Source of the DNA: Sphingorhabdus profundilacus
GTDB taxonomy: Bacteria; Pseudomonadota; Alphaproteobacteria; Sphingomonadales; Sphingomonadaceae
DNA: 64,000 nucleotides
Assembly: GCF_009769755.1 (NCBI RefSeq)
Contig: NZ_SDWJ01000002.1
Span: forward strand, 806,001 to 870,000
Direction: 5' to 3'
Shown here: in pieces, positions 54,335-63,254 of the stretch
How the letters are laid out: every line of letters starts with the position of its first letter
Position numbering within the stretch: position 1 is the first letter of the stretch
Made by a program: the position numbers and the translations under genes
The notes under the pieces: model-generated
The model's database searches: none
What the model was told of the DNA's origin: nothing
The model's input: the letters and a program-made list of their open reading frames with translations, nothing else

Positions 54335-55627
54335 ATGCGCGCCACGGACACGATTTTCGCGCTGTCGAGTGGCGCTCCGCCTGCGGCTATTGCGGTGATG
54401 CGGATAAGCGGATCTAATGCCTTTTGTGCAGCCGAGGCCTTGGCGGGACGTGTTCCGGAATCGAGACGGGCATCTTTGGCTTTGCTGCGCGATGCAGCAG
54501 GGATGGAGCTGGATCGCGCCCTTGTTTTGGTCTTTCCCGGCCCAAACAGCGCGACGGGGGAGGATCTGGTGGAGCTGCATCTGCACGGCGGACGGGCGGT
54601 GGTGCGTGCCGTGTCTGCCGCGCTTGCGGCGTTTCCAGGCCTGAGGCCTGCAGAGGCAGGGGAGTTTACCCGGCGGGCTTTTTTGAACGGCCGGATGGAT
54701 CTGAATGAAGCCGAGGGGCTGGCCGACCTTTTGTCTGCTGAAACCGAATGGCAGCGCCGGGCCGCGGGCGCGATGATGGGAGGGGCCTTTTCCCGACGGA
54801 TCGAGCAATGGCGGCAGGAGGTGCTTGTCCTATCGGCACTGACTGAAGCGGAGCTTGACTTTTCCGACGAAGGGGATGTCGAGACGCAAAATAATCACAA
54901 AATATCAGAAGGTTGCAAGAAGCTTCATGACGCCATCCGCACCTTGGTCGAGGCCCCAGGAGTCGAGAAATTGCGCGATGGCTTGCGTGTTGTGCTGGGC
55001 GGCCCGCCCAATAGCGGCAAGTCGACACTTCTCAACGCGCTGGTCGCCCGTGACGCGGCTATTGTATCCGATATTGCCGGCACTACGCGCGATGTGATTG
55101 AGGTGCCGGTGTCGATCGGTGGCATGGCCTTCCTGTTTCTCGACACAGCGGGCCTTCGTGACGCAAGCGACGACCGGATCGAAGCGATCGGTATCGAACG
55201 CACCCGGGCCGCGATGGAGAGCGCCGACATCCTGTTATGGCTGGGGGAAGAGGGTACAGGACCCGACCGTCCGCATCTGGTGGAGATCGAGGCCAAGGCA
55301 GATGATCCCGCCCATCAGCGTAAGGGTTCACGAGCCGTGAAGGTTTCCGCGAAGACCGAAGAAGGACTAGCGGAACTTGTCGCCACCCTGACCGACACGG
55401 CCAAGGAGCTATTGCCCCCGCCGGATCAGTATGCGACCAATGCCCGTCAACGCGACCTGTTAGCCCAATGTGTCACCGCACTGGCCCAAGCCGCATCAGC
55501 GGAAGACTGGCTGATCACTGCCGAACATCTGCGTCAGTCACGCCTCGTTTTGGATGCGTTGACAGGGCGGGCGCACACCGAAGACCTGCTTGATACGCTC
55601 TTTGGCCGATTCTGCGTCGGAAAATAA
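54335..55627 (+). CDS. mnmE: tRNA modification GTPase MnmE
   Basis: 430 residues. With MnmG it installs the cmnm5 group on wobble U34 of tRNAs. N-terminal THF-binding domain (DTIFALSSGAPPAAIAVMRISG), helical domain, G domain with G1 GGPPNSGKST (~223-232), G2/G3 IAGTTRD and DTAGLRD, and the C-terminal FCVGK motif with the essential Cys. Somewhat shorter than E. coli MnmE (454). Confidence 0.97.
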   Translation: MRATDTIFALSSGAPPAAIAVMRISGSNAFCAAEALAGRVPESRRASLALLRDAAGMELDRALVLVFPGPNSATGEDLVELHLHGGRAVVRAVSAALAAFPGLRPAEAGEFTRRAFLNGRMDLNEAEGLADLLSAETEWQRRAAGAMMGGAFSRRIEQWRQEVLVLSALTEAELDFSDEGDVETQNNHKISEGCKKLHDAIRTLVEAPGVEKLRDGLRVVLGGPPNSGKSTLLNALVARDAAIVSDIAGTTRDVIEVPVSIGGMAFLFLDTAGLRDASDDRIEAIGIERTRAAMESADILLWLGEEGTGPDRPHLVEIEAKADDPAHQRKGSRAVKVSAKTEEGLAELVATLTDTAKELLPPPDQYATNARQRDLLAQCVTALAQAASAEDWLITAEHLRQSRLVLDALTGRAHTEDLLDTLFGRFCVGK

Positions 55628-55629
55628 TC

Positions 55630-55645
55630 TGTTTCACGTGAAACA
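55630..55645. other. parS centromere site 1
   Basis: Perfect 16-bp palindrome TGTTTCACGTGAAACA, the ParB-binding consensus, in the gap between mnmE and mnmG, about 2.6 kb upstream of parA. Confidence 0.95.
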
Positions 55646-55692
55646 CCCCCAACCACTTTGACCGCGCCGTCGCGCTGCGCTATGCGCGCGCC

Positions 55693-57573
55693 ATGCGTAG
55701 TGATGTCGACATATTGGTTATTGGCGGAGGCCATGCGGGCACCGAAGCCGCAGCGGTTGCGGCGCGGATGGGTGTGCGTGTTGCTCTGGTCAATTTCGAC
55801 AAGGCAACCATTGGCGCCATGTCCTGCAACCCGGCCATAGGTGGCCTGGGCAAGGGGCATCTGGTCCGTGAAGTGGACGCCTTTGATGGACTGATCGCGC
55901 GCGCTGCCGACGATGCGGCGATCCATTACCGGATGCTCAACGCCTCCAAAGGGGCGGCAGTGCAGGGGCCACGTATTCAGGCCGATCGTGCCCTGTTCAA
56001 GGCGTCCATCCAACGCCAGTTGGCAGCTTTACCGAATTTGACGATCGTCGAAGGCGAGGCAGCGGCGCTTCGTTTTGCACCGGACAATGTCCAGCGCGTT
56101 GTCGGTGTCGACCTAGCGGATGGCAGCAGCATTGGCTGCTCCGCCGTCATATTGGCGACGGGCACGTTTCTGGGTGGAAAATTGTTTCGAGGGGAAGAGC
56201 GTCTGGAAGGAGGCCGGATAGGCGAATCCTCGGCCCTCAAGCTGGCAGACCAGATTCGCGGCTCAGGTTTACCTATGGCCCGCCTGAAAACCGGCACACC
56301 TCCACGTCTGGATGGCCGGACCATAAATTGGGCCCAATTGGATGTGCAGCCGTCCGACGATGGGTCCTGGACCATGTCGCCGTTCACAGGGCGCCGCCAT
56401 ATCCCGCAGCTTTTCTGCGCCGTCAGCCGTACCAATAGCGAAACCCATGATATCATCCGCAGCGGTTTGGACCGGTCGCCGCTTTTTGGTGGGGACATTG
56501 CGGGGCAGGGGCCGCGTTACTGTCCCTCTATCGAAGATAAGATCTTCCGCTTTGGGGATCGCGACGGACATCAGGTATTTCTGGAGCCTGAAGCTCTGGA
56601 CAGCTTCCTGATCTACCCCAACGGCATTTCCACATCGTTGCCGACCGATATCCAGATGGCCATGGTGCGGTCCATGGCCGGTCTTGAGCAGTGCGAGATT
56701 GTTGTCCCCGGCTATGCCGTGGAATATGATCATATAGACCCACGCGCGCTGGATAGCAGTCTCGCAGTCCGGGGCATTGAAGGTCTTTACTGTGCCGGAC
56801 AAATCAACGGCACAACGGGTTATGAAGAGGCGGCTTCACAAGGTCTGATCGCTGGTATCGGTGCAGCATCGCGCTTTTTGGGTCGTGAAATGCCTGCACT
56901 GGACCGGTCGAACAGCTATCTCGCTGTCATGGTGGATGACCTGATCCTGCAGGGCGTCACAGAGCCATACCGGATGCTCACCGCACGTGCCGAATATCGC
57001 TTGCGGCTTCGCGCTGACAATGCGTCCACCCGGTTGACGCCTTTGGCCTTGCAATCGCGATGTGTAGGCGAAGAACGTACGCTTTGGTTTAACCAGCGCT
57101 TGTGGGAGAAGCAGGCCCTGGAAGCCGATTTCGCCCGGGATTTTTCAGCCGACCAATTGCTACGTCACGGCCTAGATGTGAAGCGCGATGCAGGCCGGAT
57201 GTCGCTCTATGAGTGGCTCCGCTTTCCTTCGGTGACCGTCCGGGACCTTCTGGCTGTTTCACGTGAAACAACATGGGACGGGGATGAGACCTTGCTGGAT
57301 GAGCTGGAGCAGGACGGGCGTTATGCCCCTTATATCGAGCGGCAAGAGAATGAAATTCGCGATATTGCCGCAAATGAAAAGGTCCTGCTGCCTGAATGGA
57401 TCGACTATCGTTCTATTGCGGGTCTGTCGAACGAGATGGTGGAGCGACTGGATGCAGCACGTCCGGAAAATCTGGCGGCGGCCGCACGGGTCCGCGGTGT
57501 CACTCCGGCGGCGTTGGTTGCAATCATGGTCCATGCCAAACGGGCACAGCAGATCAGAGATGTGGCCGCATGA
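55693..57573 (+). CDS. mnmG: tRNA uridine 5-carboxymethylaminomethyl modification enzyme
   Basis: 626-residue FAD partner of MnmE (GidA). Rossmann [10 protein letters not shown] (11-20), [14 protein letters not shown], the catalytic-loop [10 protein letters not shown] and [16 protein letters not shown] are all present, with the C-terminal MnmE-binding helices ([21 protein letters not shown]). A parS site is embedded in its frame at 57255-57270, encoding VSRET around residue 522. Its stop overlaps rsmG (ATGA). Confidence 0.98.
   Translation: MRSDVDILVIGGGHAGTEAAAVAARMGVRVALVNFDKATIGAMSCNPAIGGLGKGHLVREVDAFDGLIARAADDAAIHYRMLNASKGAAVQGPRIQADRALFKASIQRQLAALPNLTIVEGEAAALRFAPDNVQRVVGVDLADGSSIGCSAVILATGTFLGGKLFRGEERLEGGRIGESSALKLADQIRGSGLPMARLKTGTPPRLDGRTINWAQLDVQPSDDGSWTMSPFTGRRHIPQLFCAVSRTNSETHDIIRSGLDRSPLFGGDIAGQGPRYCPSIEDKIFRFGDRDGHQVFLEPEALDSFLIYPNGISTSLPTDIQMAMVRSMAGLEQCEIVVPGYAVEYDHIDPRALDSSLAVRGIEGLYCAGQINGTTGYEEAASQGLIAGIGAASRFLGREMPALDRSNSYLAVMVDDLILQGVTEPYRMLTARAEYRLRLRADNASTRLTPLALQSRCVGEERTLWFNQRLWEKQALEADFARDFSADQLLRHGLDVKRDAGRMSLYEWLRFPSVTVRDLLAVSRETTWDGDETLLDELEQDGRYAPYIERQENEIRDIAANEKVLLPEWIDYRSIAGLSNEMVERLDAARPENLAAAARVRGVTPAALVAIMVHAKRAQQIRDVAA
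57255..57270. other. parS centromere site 2, inside mnmG
   Basis: Perfect TGTTTCACGTGAAACA inside the mnmG coding sequence. The codons read Val-Ser-Arg-Glu-Thr. Confidence 0.95.
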
Positions 57574-58235
57574 TCGAAGCCGAAGCCCGCCACTGGCTGG
57601 AAGAGCATTTCACTGTTTCACGTGAAACAGAGGAAAAGCTTGAAGCCTTTATCGCCTTTTTGAAACGCGAGGCGGAGAGTCAGAATCTGATCTCCGCATC
57701 GACTCTGGATCATATCTGGGATCGCCATATTGTCGACAGTGCACAGCTTTTGCGCTTCTGCCCCGACGGTCCACTGACATGGATAGACCTTGGTTCCGGA
57801 GCTGGCTTTCCGGGGTTGGTCGTTGCCTTGCTTAGCCCGCATCGGGTAACCTTGGTGGAATCGCGTGGAAGGCGGATCGAATATCTCCAGCGCGCCATTG
57901 CCTTGCTTGATCTGGAATTGCAGGTCACTGTTGCAGGCATGCCGTTGGAGCGTTTTGAAACTGCTTCATATTCGGTCATCAGTGCACGGGCATTTGCCCC
58001 TTTGGACAAGTTGTTCGATCTTGCCGAAAGATTTTCCACAAATAAGACGTTATGGCTGTTACCAAAGGGCCGGAATGCGGCTAAGGAATGGGAAGGGGTT
58101 CAATCGGTCTGGAAAGGGGAATTCCGGATCGAGTCGAGTGTGACTGATGCCGAGGCGGGCATATTGGTCGGGCATTTGACCGGAAAAGGCGAAAAACACA
58201 CCGCTGCGGCGGTCATGAGGCATCAGATACGATGA
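57570..58235 (+). CDS. rsmG: 16S rRNA (guanine-527-N7)-methyltransferase
   Basis: 221 residues (GidB). S-adenosylmethionine motif [12 protein letters not shown] (73-84), the family N-terminus with SQNLIS and [12 protein letters not shown], and [15 protein letters not shown]. It methylates G527 of 16S rRNA; loss gives low-level streptomycin resistance. ATG at 57570 overlaps the mnmG stop, and parS site 3 lies in its first 20 codons. Confidence 0.96.
   Translation: MIEAEARHWLEEHFTVSRETEEKLEAFIAFLKREAESQNLISASTLDHIWDRHIVDSAQLLRFCPDGPLTWIDLGSGAGFPGLVVALLSPHRVTLVESRGRRIEYLQRAIALLDLELQVTVAGMPLERFETASYSVISARAFAPLDKLFDLAERFSTNKTLWLLPKGRNAAKEWEGVQSVWKGEFRIESSVTDAEAGILVGHLTGKGEKHTAAAVMRHQIR
57614..57629. 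other. parS centromere site 3, inside rsmG
   Basis: Perfect TGTTTCACGTGAAACA in frame with rsmG codons 16-20 (Val-Ser-Arg-Glu-Thr), 344 bp from site 2. Confidence 0.95.
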
Positions 58236-59011
58236 TTCGAATTGCAATAGCGAACCAGAAAGGTGGTGTGGGGAAGACCACAACCGCTATCAATCTTGCG
58301 ACAGCTTTAGCCGCAAGCGGTTGGCGCTGTGTTTTGGTGGATCTAGACCCGCAGGGCAATGCATCAACAGGGCTGGGGTTGAAACAAGCCGAACGCGTGC
58401 ATAGCAGCTATGATCTTCTTCTGGGGGATGCATCTTTGAAAGATGCTGCCATACCTACGATGATTCCCAATCTCGATATTGTGCCTGCAACTGTCGATCT
58501 GTCCGGTGCCGAAATAGAGTTGGTGGAATATGAAGACCGGACCGGTCGCCTGAAATCCGCGTTTGATAAATCGGATGCAAATTGGGATATCTGTCTGATC
58601 GATTGTCCGCCGTCGCTGGGGTTGTTGACGATCAATTCGCTCGTTGCGGTGGATTCAATCCTCGTGCCTTTGCAATGCGAATTTTTTGCGCTGGAAGGTT
58701 TAAGTCAATTATTACAGACGGTTGAACGCATTCAAAAACGATTTAATCCCAATTTGGCCATATTAGGCGTGGCATTGACGATGTTTGACCGACGTAACCG
58801 GCTTACCGATCAGGTCGCCGATGACGTACGTAGCTGCCTGGGCGGTCTGGTGTTCGATACTGTCATTCCCCGTAATGTCCGCTTGTCAGAGGCGCCGAGT
58901 CACGGACTACCTGCACTGGTTTATGACCATCGCTGTTCGGGGTCAGAAGCATATATCAATCTGGCGCGCGAATTGATCGGACGCTTGCCTGCACGGGAAA
59001 TGGCGGCATGA
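58232..59011 (+). CDS. parA: Chromosome partitioning ATPase ParA
   Basis: 259-residue deviant Walker A ATPase of the Soj/ParA type without a DNA-binding N-terminal extension: KGGVGKTTTAINLATAL (~10-26), DLDPQGNASTGLG, LIDCPPSLGLLTINSL. It segregates the origin region with ParB-parS. ATG overlaps the rsmG stop. Confidence 0.97.
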   Translation: MIRIAIANQKGGVGKTTTAINLATALAASGWRCVLVDLDPQGNASTGLGLKQAERVHSSYDLLLGDASLKDAAIPTMIPNLDIVPATVDLSGAEIELVEYEDRTGRLKSAFDKSDANWDICLIDCPPSLGLLTINSLVAVDSILVPLQCEFFALEGLSQLLQTVERIQKRFNPNLAILGVALTMFDRRNRLTDQVADDVRSCLGGLVFDTVIPRNVRLSEAPSHGLPALVYDHRCSGSEAYINLARELIGRLPAREMAA

Positions 59012-59943
59012 GTCCGGAAGACGCATTGGAAAAAGCACCCTTACGCAAGAAAATGGGGTTGGGTCGCGGCTTGGACGCCTTGTTGGGGGAAGCTATTCGC
59101 GATGTAGCGCCGGATGCAGCACCAAAGCCTGTGGCAAATTCGGTCATAAAGGGGGTAGCAATAGTTGCGGTGGGCGACATCCGGCCAAACCCCGATCAAC
59201 CGCGTCGATATTTTTCGGATGAAAAACTGGACGAACTGGCGGCAAGTATTGGCCGCCATGGTATAATTCAGCCGATTGTTGTCCGACCTTTCGGTGAAGG
59301 CTATCAGATTGTTGCCGGCGAACGCCGTTGGCGCGCAGCGCAGCGTGCACAGATTCATGAATTGCCGGCGATTGTCCGCGATTTTGATGATGCCGAAACA
59401 TTAGAAATCGCGCTTCTGGAAAATATCCAGCGGCAGGATCTGAACCCGATTGAAGAGGCGGAGGCCTATCGCAAGCTGACCGAATTATTCGGGCATAGCG
59501 CTGCAGCGCTGGCGGATCTGGTGCACAAATCACGCAGCCATGTGGCTAATATGATGCGACTGCTGGATTTACCTGTCACGATTCGGGAACTGGTGGTCGA
59601 AGAGAAATTGTCGATGGGTCATGCCCGTTCGCTTTTGGGCAGTGAAGACCCTGTCCGGCTGGCGATGATTGTCATCAAACAGGGTCTGTCGGTTCGTGCG
59701 ACAGAGGCGCTGGTAAAAAAATGGCGTCCGGCCAAGCCCGGCGCTGGTGGAGGGTCGGCCCGGTCGGCAGGGTCCGACAGTGCCGATATCCATGCGGTAG
59801 AAACCCATTTGGGTGACCTTTTGGGACTAAAGGTGAAAATCAACCAGCGCAATTCAACCGGCGCCGGGTCAGTCACCTTTGAATATGGCAGCCTCGATCA
59901 ACTGGACATGCTGTGCCAGCGGCTGACCGGGGAAAAATTCTGA
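59008..59943 (+). CDS. parB: Chromosome partitioning protein ParB
   Basis: 311 residues. The N-terminal KKMGLGRGLDALLG (ParA-stimulating peptide) is followed by the CTPase core (RPNPDQPRRYF, VRPFGEGYQIVAGERRWRAAQ with the GERR motif, ALLENIQRQDLNPIEEAEAYRKL), helix-turn-helix (SHVANMMRLLDLP) and a C-terminal dimerisation domain. Overlaps parA by ATGA. The nearby parS sites are its targets. Confidence 0.97.
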   Translation: MSPEDALEKAPLRKKMGLGRGLDALLGEAIRDVAPDAAPKPVANSVIKGVAIVAVGDIRPNPDQPRRYFSDEKLDELAASIGRHGIIQPIVVRPFGEGYQIVAGERRWRAAQRAQIHELPAIVRDFDDAETLEIALLENIQRQDLNPIEEAEAYRKLTELFGHSAAALADLVHKSRSHVANMMRLLDLPVTIRELVVEEKLSMGHARSLLGSEDPVRLAMIVIKQGLSVRATEALVKKWRPAKPGAGGGSARSAGSDSADIHAVETHLGDLLGLKVKINQRNSTGAGSVTFEYGSLDQLDMLCQRLTGEKF

Positions 59944-59990
59944 CGATTCAAAGGCGATGGGGATTGGTTTGCTTGGGAGTCAAGGAGACG

Positions 59991-60059
59991 ATGGATATTT
60001 TCCGCAAAGGCCCGCGTGATGTTTTCGGGTTTCGCAAAAAGCGCCGAGATTGGAATTAA
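59991..60059 (+). CDS. Small basic ORF downstream of parB
   Basis: 22 codons, MDIFRKGPRDVF followed by GFRKKRRDWN and TAA. AAGGAG lies 4 nt before the ATG, a better ribosome site than many annotated genes here have. It begins 47 bp after parB. Very basic (about eight Lys/Arg). No homologue recognised, so function and expression are unknown. Confidence 0.4.
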   Translation: MDIFRKGPRDVFGFRKKRRDWN

Positions 60060-60101
60060 GCCGCACCGCTGTAGCTAGCGAACAAGTTCGCAAGTCTCAC
60101 T

Positions 60102-60123
60102 CCTTTCCCGCAGGCGGGAAGGG
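60102..60123 (+). terminator. Hairpin after the parAB region
   Basis: CCTTTCCCG (60102-60110) pairs with CGGGAAGGG (60115-60123) over 9 bp including one G-T pair, loop of 4. It is followed by AAGATTTCTTC, a weak T-run. A second small hairpin GCGAAC/GTTCGC lies at 60078-60091. Probably ends the par operon before the converging gene. Confidence 0.5.
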
Positions 60124-60158
60124 AAGATTTCTTCACCCAAAATCATGCACCTTCTTTT

Positions 60159-60761
60159 TCACTTGAATCGTTGGGCTGCCATTACCAGTCGTTGCGCTAC
60201 TGTCAGAAGGCAAAGAAGTGCAAAGGCATTTGCCAGCATCGGGAAATATGTCGGAAACAGGCAAAAGAGCGCGAAAAAGGCAATTGTTTCTCCGCCCTCC
60301 ATCAGGCCGGTGGAATAAAGAAAGGCTTTGCGATCGAGACCAGTCTCGCTTTGCGCCTGTAACGCGGCGATCGCGGCAAAGGCGAGGAAACTGACGGCGG
60401 TGATCGTGAAACTTGCTACTAAAAGCAGTGCTGGCACGAGATTTGCGCCATTGGCCAAGCCAAAGGCAACGGGAATCGAAATGTAGAATACATAATCTGC
60501 CAGACTATCGAGATAACCACCCCATGCCGTGGGTCCGTTGATGCGGGCAACTGCGCCATCCAGACCATCAAGCGTCCGGCTTGCGGCGATCAGGCCAAGC
60601 GCCAACGGCATGTGGTTTCCCAAAATCGCCAAAGCCGCGGCCAATGCCACCAGCGCACCTGAATAGGTCAGGCTATTGGCCGAAAGCCCGGCGCGCGCCA
60701 CGCGAATAGCCACATATTGCAAGGGTCGGTCGACCAGTTTACGCAGTTGCGTATCAAACAT
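60159..60761 (-). CDS. CDP-alcohol phosphatidyltransferase family protein
   Basis: 200-residue membrane enzyme with six hydrophobic helices. The catalytic motif D-G-x2-A-R-x8-G-x3-D-x3-D is complete in DGLDGAVARINGPTAWGGYLDSLAD (in two parts, ~64-88). It transfers a phosphoalcohol group from a CDP-alcohol to an acceptor; the acceptor (glycerophosphate, inositol or other) cannot be read from this sequence. Upstream neighbour DUF177 starts on the same strand 6 bp away. Confidence 0.9.
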   Translation of the reverse strand: MFDTQLRKLVDRPLQYVAIRVARAGLSANSLTYSGALVALAAALAILGNHMPLALGLIAASRTLDGLDGAVARINGPTAWGGYLDSLADYVFYISIPVAFGLANGANLVPALLLVASFTITAVSFLAFAAIAALQAQSETGLDRKAFLYSTGLMEGGETIAFFALFCLFPTYFPMLANAFALLCLLTVAQRLVMAAQRFK

Positions 60762-60767
60762 CGTGGG

Positions 60768-61298
60768 TCATTTCTTCGCCAGCTTTTCCTTAAGCCCGGC
60801 GAGCGCGCCAAAAGGACCGGATTCATCCTCTCCCTTGACGCCCGCCGCTTTGAGCAGTTCGTCGGCGTGGGGGCTGCGGGGATAGGGATCGAGTGCAAGG
60901 CCCAGCGACTGCGCCACAGCCTCGCCGAGGTCGATTATTTGGCCATCGTGGAACATGACATCGCAATCTTCGGAAGCCAGCTCAAACTCCGCTTCTTCTT
61001 CGATCCGGGGTTCGGGAATGAAGCGGATGACCATCGGTTCGGAAATGTCCGCCGGAACGGGCTCGCCGGTCGCAACGCAGATTTGCGCCAGTTGGGCGAC
61101 CAGTTGACCTGATGCAAAAATGTCTGACCCTTCGGTGGTCATCGTTAAATCGGCCTCCAGCTTGCCCAGCGCGGCCAGATCGAACCTTTTTGCCAGAGCT
61201 GCGCGCTGCGCTTCATTGGCGGACAGATGGATGCTGCGCTTTTTACCGCCCAGTTCCGAAATCTTGAGTTCGTGACTGAATTCGCTGCCTGTTACCAT
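60768..61298 (-). CDS. DUF177 (YceD family) protein
   Basis: 176 residues. YceD/DUF177 proteins are involved in 23S rRNA maturation or stability in plants and bacteria. Typical parts here are an N-terminal beta-rich half, then CVATGEPVPADI and the acidic segment EEEAEFELASEDCDVMFHDGQIIDLGEAVAQSLGLALDPYPR. The usual Cys-x-Cys-x-R-C zinc knuckle is reduced to a single Cys. It overlaps the preceding chaperone gene. Confidence 0.85.
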   Translation of the reverse strand: MVTGSEFSHELKISELGGKKRSIHLSANEAQRAALAKRFDLAALGKLEADLTMTTEGSDIFASGQLVAQLAQICVATGEPVPADISEPMVIRFIPEPRIEEEAEFELASEDCDVMFHDGQIIDLGEAVAQSLGLALDPYPRSPHADELLKAAGVKGEDESGPFGALAGLKEKLAKK

Positions 61299-61816
61299 GA
61301 CGCATTGCCCGTCGCTAAATCATCAGGTGTTACTCGAAACAGAGTTTGTTCTATGGCGACAAGACCGTCACGGACATGCGCTATTGCCGCCGCGTCCACG
61401 TCGCCGCCGCGATAGATATTGCGTATTATCGCTGTATCCAGCCGGTCTTTATCTGCAAACGCCTCCCGAAATGCAGTGATTCGACCGCCGACAGCGCCCA
61501 TGATCTTGCCGATATGCTTGCCCACGATCATGTCGCCAATACCAACCTCGCGCAATTGCCCGTCCATATCGTCAACCAGGACTTCGGTTAGATGCGCCAT
61601 ATTGCCGCCTTGGGCTTCATCCTGTTCCAGCCGCAGCAGAACCAAGGAAAACAAGGCGGCGATCATGTCGAAACGCCCATCAATGCTGTCCGGGACCTGC
61701 CCTGTTTCATACCAGTGCGGCTGGCGTGCTTTGGCGACAATCTGGGTATAAAGCGGCACGAGTTGCAGTTTCGGGTCGGCCTGCGCGGGACCGAAGATAG
61801 TTTTCCAAAAAGCCAT
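61292..61816 (-). CDS. Ubiquinol-cytochrome c chaperone (CBP3-like)
   Basis: 174 residues from ATG 61816 (MAFWKTIFG). The CBP3/UQCC C-terminal domain is recognised by PHWYETGQVPDSIDGRFDMIAALFSLVLLRLE, then LTEVLVDDMDGQLREVGIGDMIVGKHIGKIM. In mitochondria CBP3 aids cytochrome b translation and bc1 assembly; bacterial homologues are assumed to do similar work. An in-frame ATG at 61858 is an alternative start. Overlaps DUF177 by 7 bp. Confidence 0.9.
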   Translation of the reverse strand: MAFWKTIFGPAQADPKLQLVPLYTQIVAKARQPHWYETGQVPDSIDGRFDMIAALFSLVLLRLEQDEAQGGNMAHLTEVLVDDMDGQLREVGIGDMIVGKHIGKIMGAVGGRITAFREAFADKDRLDTAIIRNIYRGGDVDAAAIAHVRDGLVAIEQTLFRVTPDDLATGNASW

Positions 61817-61927
61817 GTGCCCCGTTTCCGTTCTACTCATCCGATATTCATCTGCCATTGCATATTGATATTGCGGGCCAAGGATGCAATGGCACAGCCT
61901 GAGTTTCGTACAATAGCGGAGAAGTTT

Positions 61928-62401
61928 ATGCGCAAGTCGCAAATCATGGTTCTGGGCGCCTTGGCTGCCATATTGGCAATCACCCCGGGCTGTACACGCT
62001 TGCGCGCGCATCAGGGGTATATTGGTGACCAGACCTTATTAGGGTCTGTACAACCGGGTGTGGATAACAAGGAATCGGTGCAGGCGTCACTTGGACGTCC
62101 GACTTTTGTGGGGCAGTTCGATGCTAATGACTGGTATTATTACGCCCGAGACACACGCCAGCTCGCCTTTGCCCAGCCGACGGCCACTGAGCAATTTGTT
62201 CTGAAAATACGTTTCGATCCCGCCGGCAATGTCGCATCGGTTTCGAAAACCGGTAAAGAGTTGATCGCCAATATCAGCCCTGAAGGCGACAAAACGCCAA
62301 CGCTGGGCCGCAACAAAAGCTTTTTTGAAGAAATATTCGGCAATATCGGCTCTGTTGGTGCTGGCGGCGGTCAGGGCAGTACCCCCAACAGCCCTAATTA
62401 A
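61928..62401 (+). CDS. bamE: Outer membrane assembly factor BamE
   Basis: 157-residue lipoprotein: signal peptide with lipobox ITPGC (Cys near residue 21), then the SmpA/OmlA fold (GYIGDQTLLGSVQPGVDNKESVQASLGRPTF, NDWYYYARD, LKIRFDPAGNVASV). A Gly/Ser/Asn-rich tail follows. Part of the BAM complex. ATG at 61928 follows GGAGAAG; the earlier ATG at 61889 would place extra residues before the signal peptide. Confidence 0.93.
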   Translation: MRKSQIMVLGALAAILAITPGCTRLRAHQGYIGDQTLLGSVQPGVDNKESVQASLGRPTFVGQFDANDWYYYARDTRQLAFAQPTATEQFVLKIRFDPAGNVASVSKTGKELIANISPEGDKTPTLGRNKSFFEEIFGNIGSVGAGGGQGSTPNSPN

Positions 62402-62571
62402 GCGAAGGGTCGCATCGCGGCTTTTTACGTTCATTCTGATTCGAATATGGCCGCTGCATGTTATGTTTTCGTTAACCATGACAGGCAGCAAAGCCTTATG
62501 ATTTGGCGTGCATAAGCGATGGTGAATGCAGTGGGGCATTCTAACTTGATTTTGTCACGAAGGACCAGTAT

Positions 62572-63066
62572 ATGTTGAACAAGTCGAAAATCGCCATTGC
62601 TGGCGCAATCGCAGCTGCCGCTTTGGTTTCGACCGGTGCCAGTGCCGCTACCCAGACCGCAACTGCCGAAGTTGATATTCTTGCCGCTGTGCAGCTTGCA
62701 CAGAATGATGGGCTTGATTTTGGCGTTGTGGCATCAAGCGCTGCAGCCGGTACGGTTACATTGCCGAACACATCGAACACACGCACCTGCTCGGCAGGCG
62801 TTACTTGCGTTGGTACAGCATTGCGCGGCCGCTTTACCGTTAGCGGTGCAACATCGGGTTATGTTGTAGGCGTTACCGTTCCTGCGTCGACAACGCTGAC
62901 CTCGGGCGCGAACAGCATTGCGCTGACGCTTGCTCCTTCGATCACCTCGTTCACGTCGACCGGTGCCGCCGAAGTATTCTTCGTTGGTGGTTCGCTGGCG
63001 ATTGGTGCAAACCAGGCCGCAGGTACCTATACCGGAACCTATAATGTTTCGGCTGATTACCAGTAA
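62572..63066 (+). CDS. DUF4402 domain-containing (pilin-like) protein
   Basis: 164 residues with a signal peptide (cleaved after GASA, ~25) and a beta-sandwich rich in Thr/Ser/Gly/Ala: LDFGVVASSAAAGTVTLPNT, then a Cys pair in CSAGVTC, and a strongly conserved C-terminal end (TGTYNVSADYQ) like the donor-strand edge of DUF4402 subunits. Such proteins are found with chaperone-usher genes, and a chaperone follows here. A fimbrial or surface subunit is likely (inference). It has its own terminator. Confidence 0.85.
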   Translation: MLNKSKIAIAGAIAAAALVSTGASAATQTATAEVDILAAVQLAQNDGLDFGVVASSAAAGTVTLPNTSNTRTCSAGVTCVGTALRGRFTVSGATSGYVVGVTVPASTTLTSGANSIALTLAPSITSFTSTGAAEVFFVGGSLAIGANQAAGTYTGTYNVSADYQ

Positions 63067-63103
63067 AACCTTCGCGCATCCAATTGCGCGATAAGGAGAG
63101 AGA

Positions 63104-63134
63104 ACCCCCGGCAGCACCCCTGCCGGGGGTTTTT
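63104..63134 (+). terminator. Strong Rho-independent terminator after DUF4402 gene
   Basis: 10-bp perfect stem ACCCCCGGCA (63104-63113)/TGCCGGGGGT (63121-63130), 7-nt loop, followed by TTTT. It would limit read-through into the chaperone gene so that subunit mRNA outnumbers chaperone mRNA. Confidence 0.9.
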
Positions 63135-63254
63135 CTTCGCCCTGATTCCACAGGCGTTAGCTTGATGGTAACCATATTCTGCCATGCCCGCATATGGACC
63201 TGCGCGGACAGGTGACCAGACCGAATTCCGCGCACACTGAGTGGATGGGGAATT

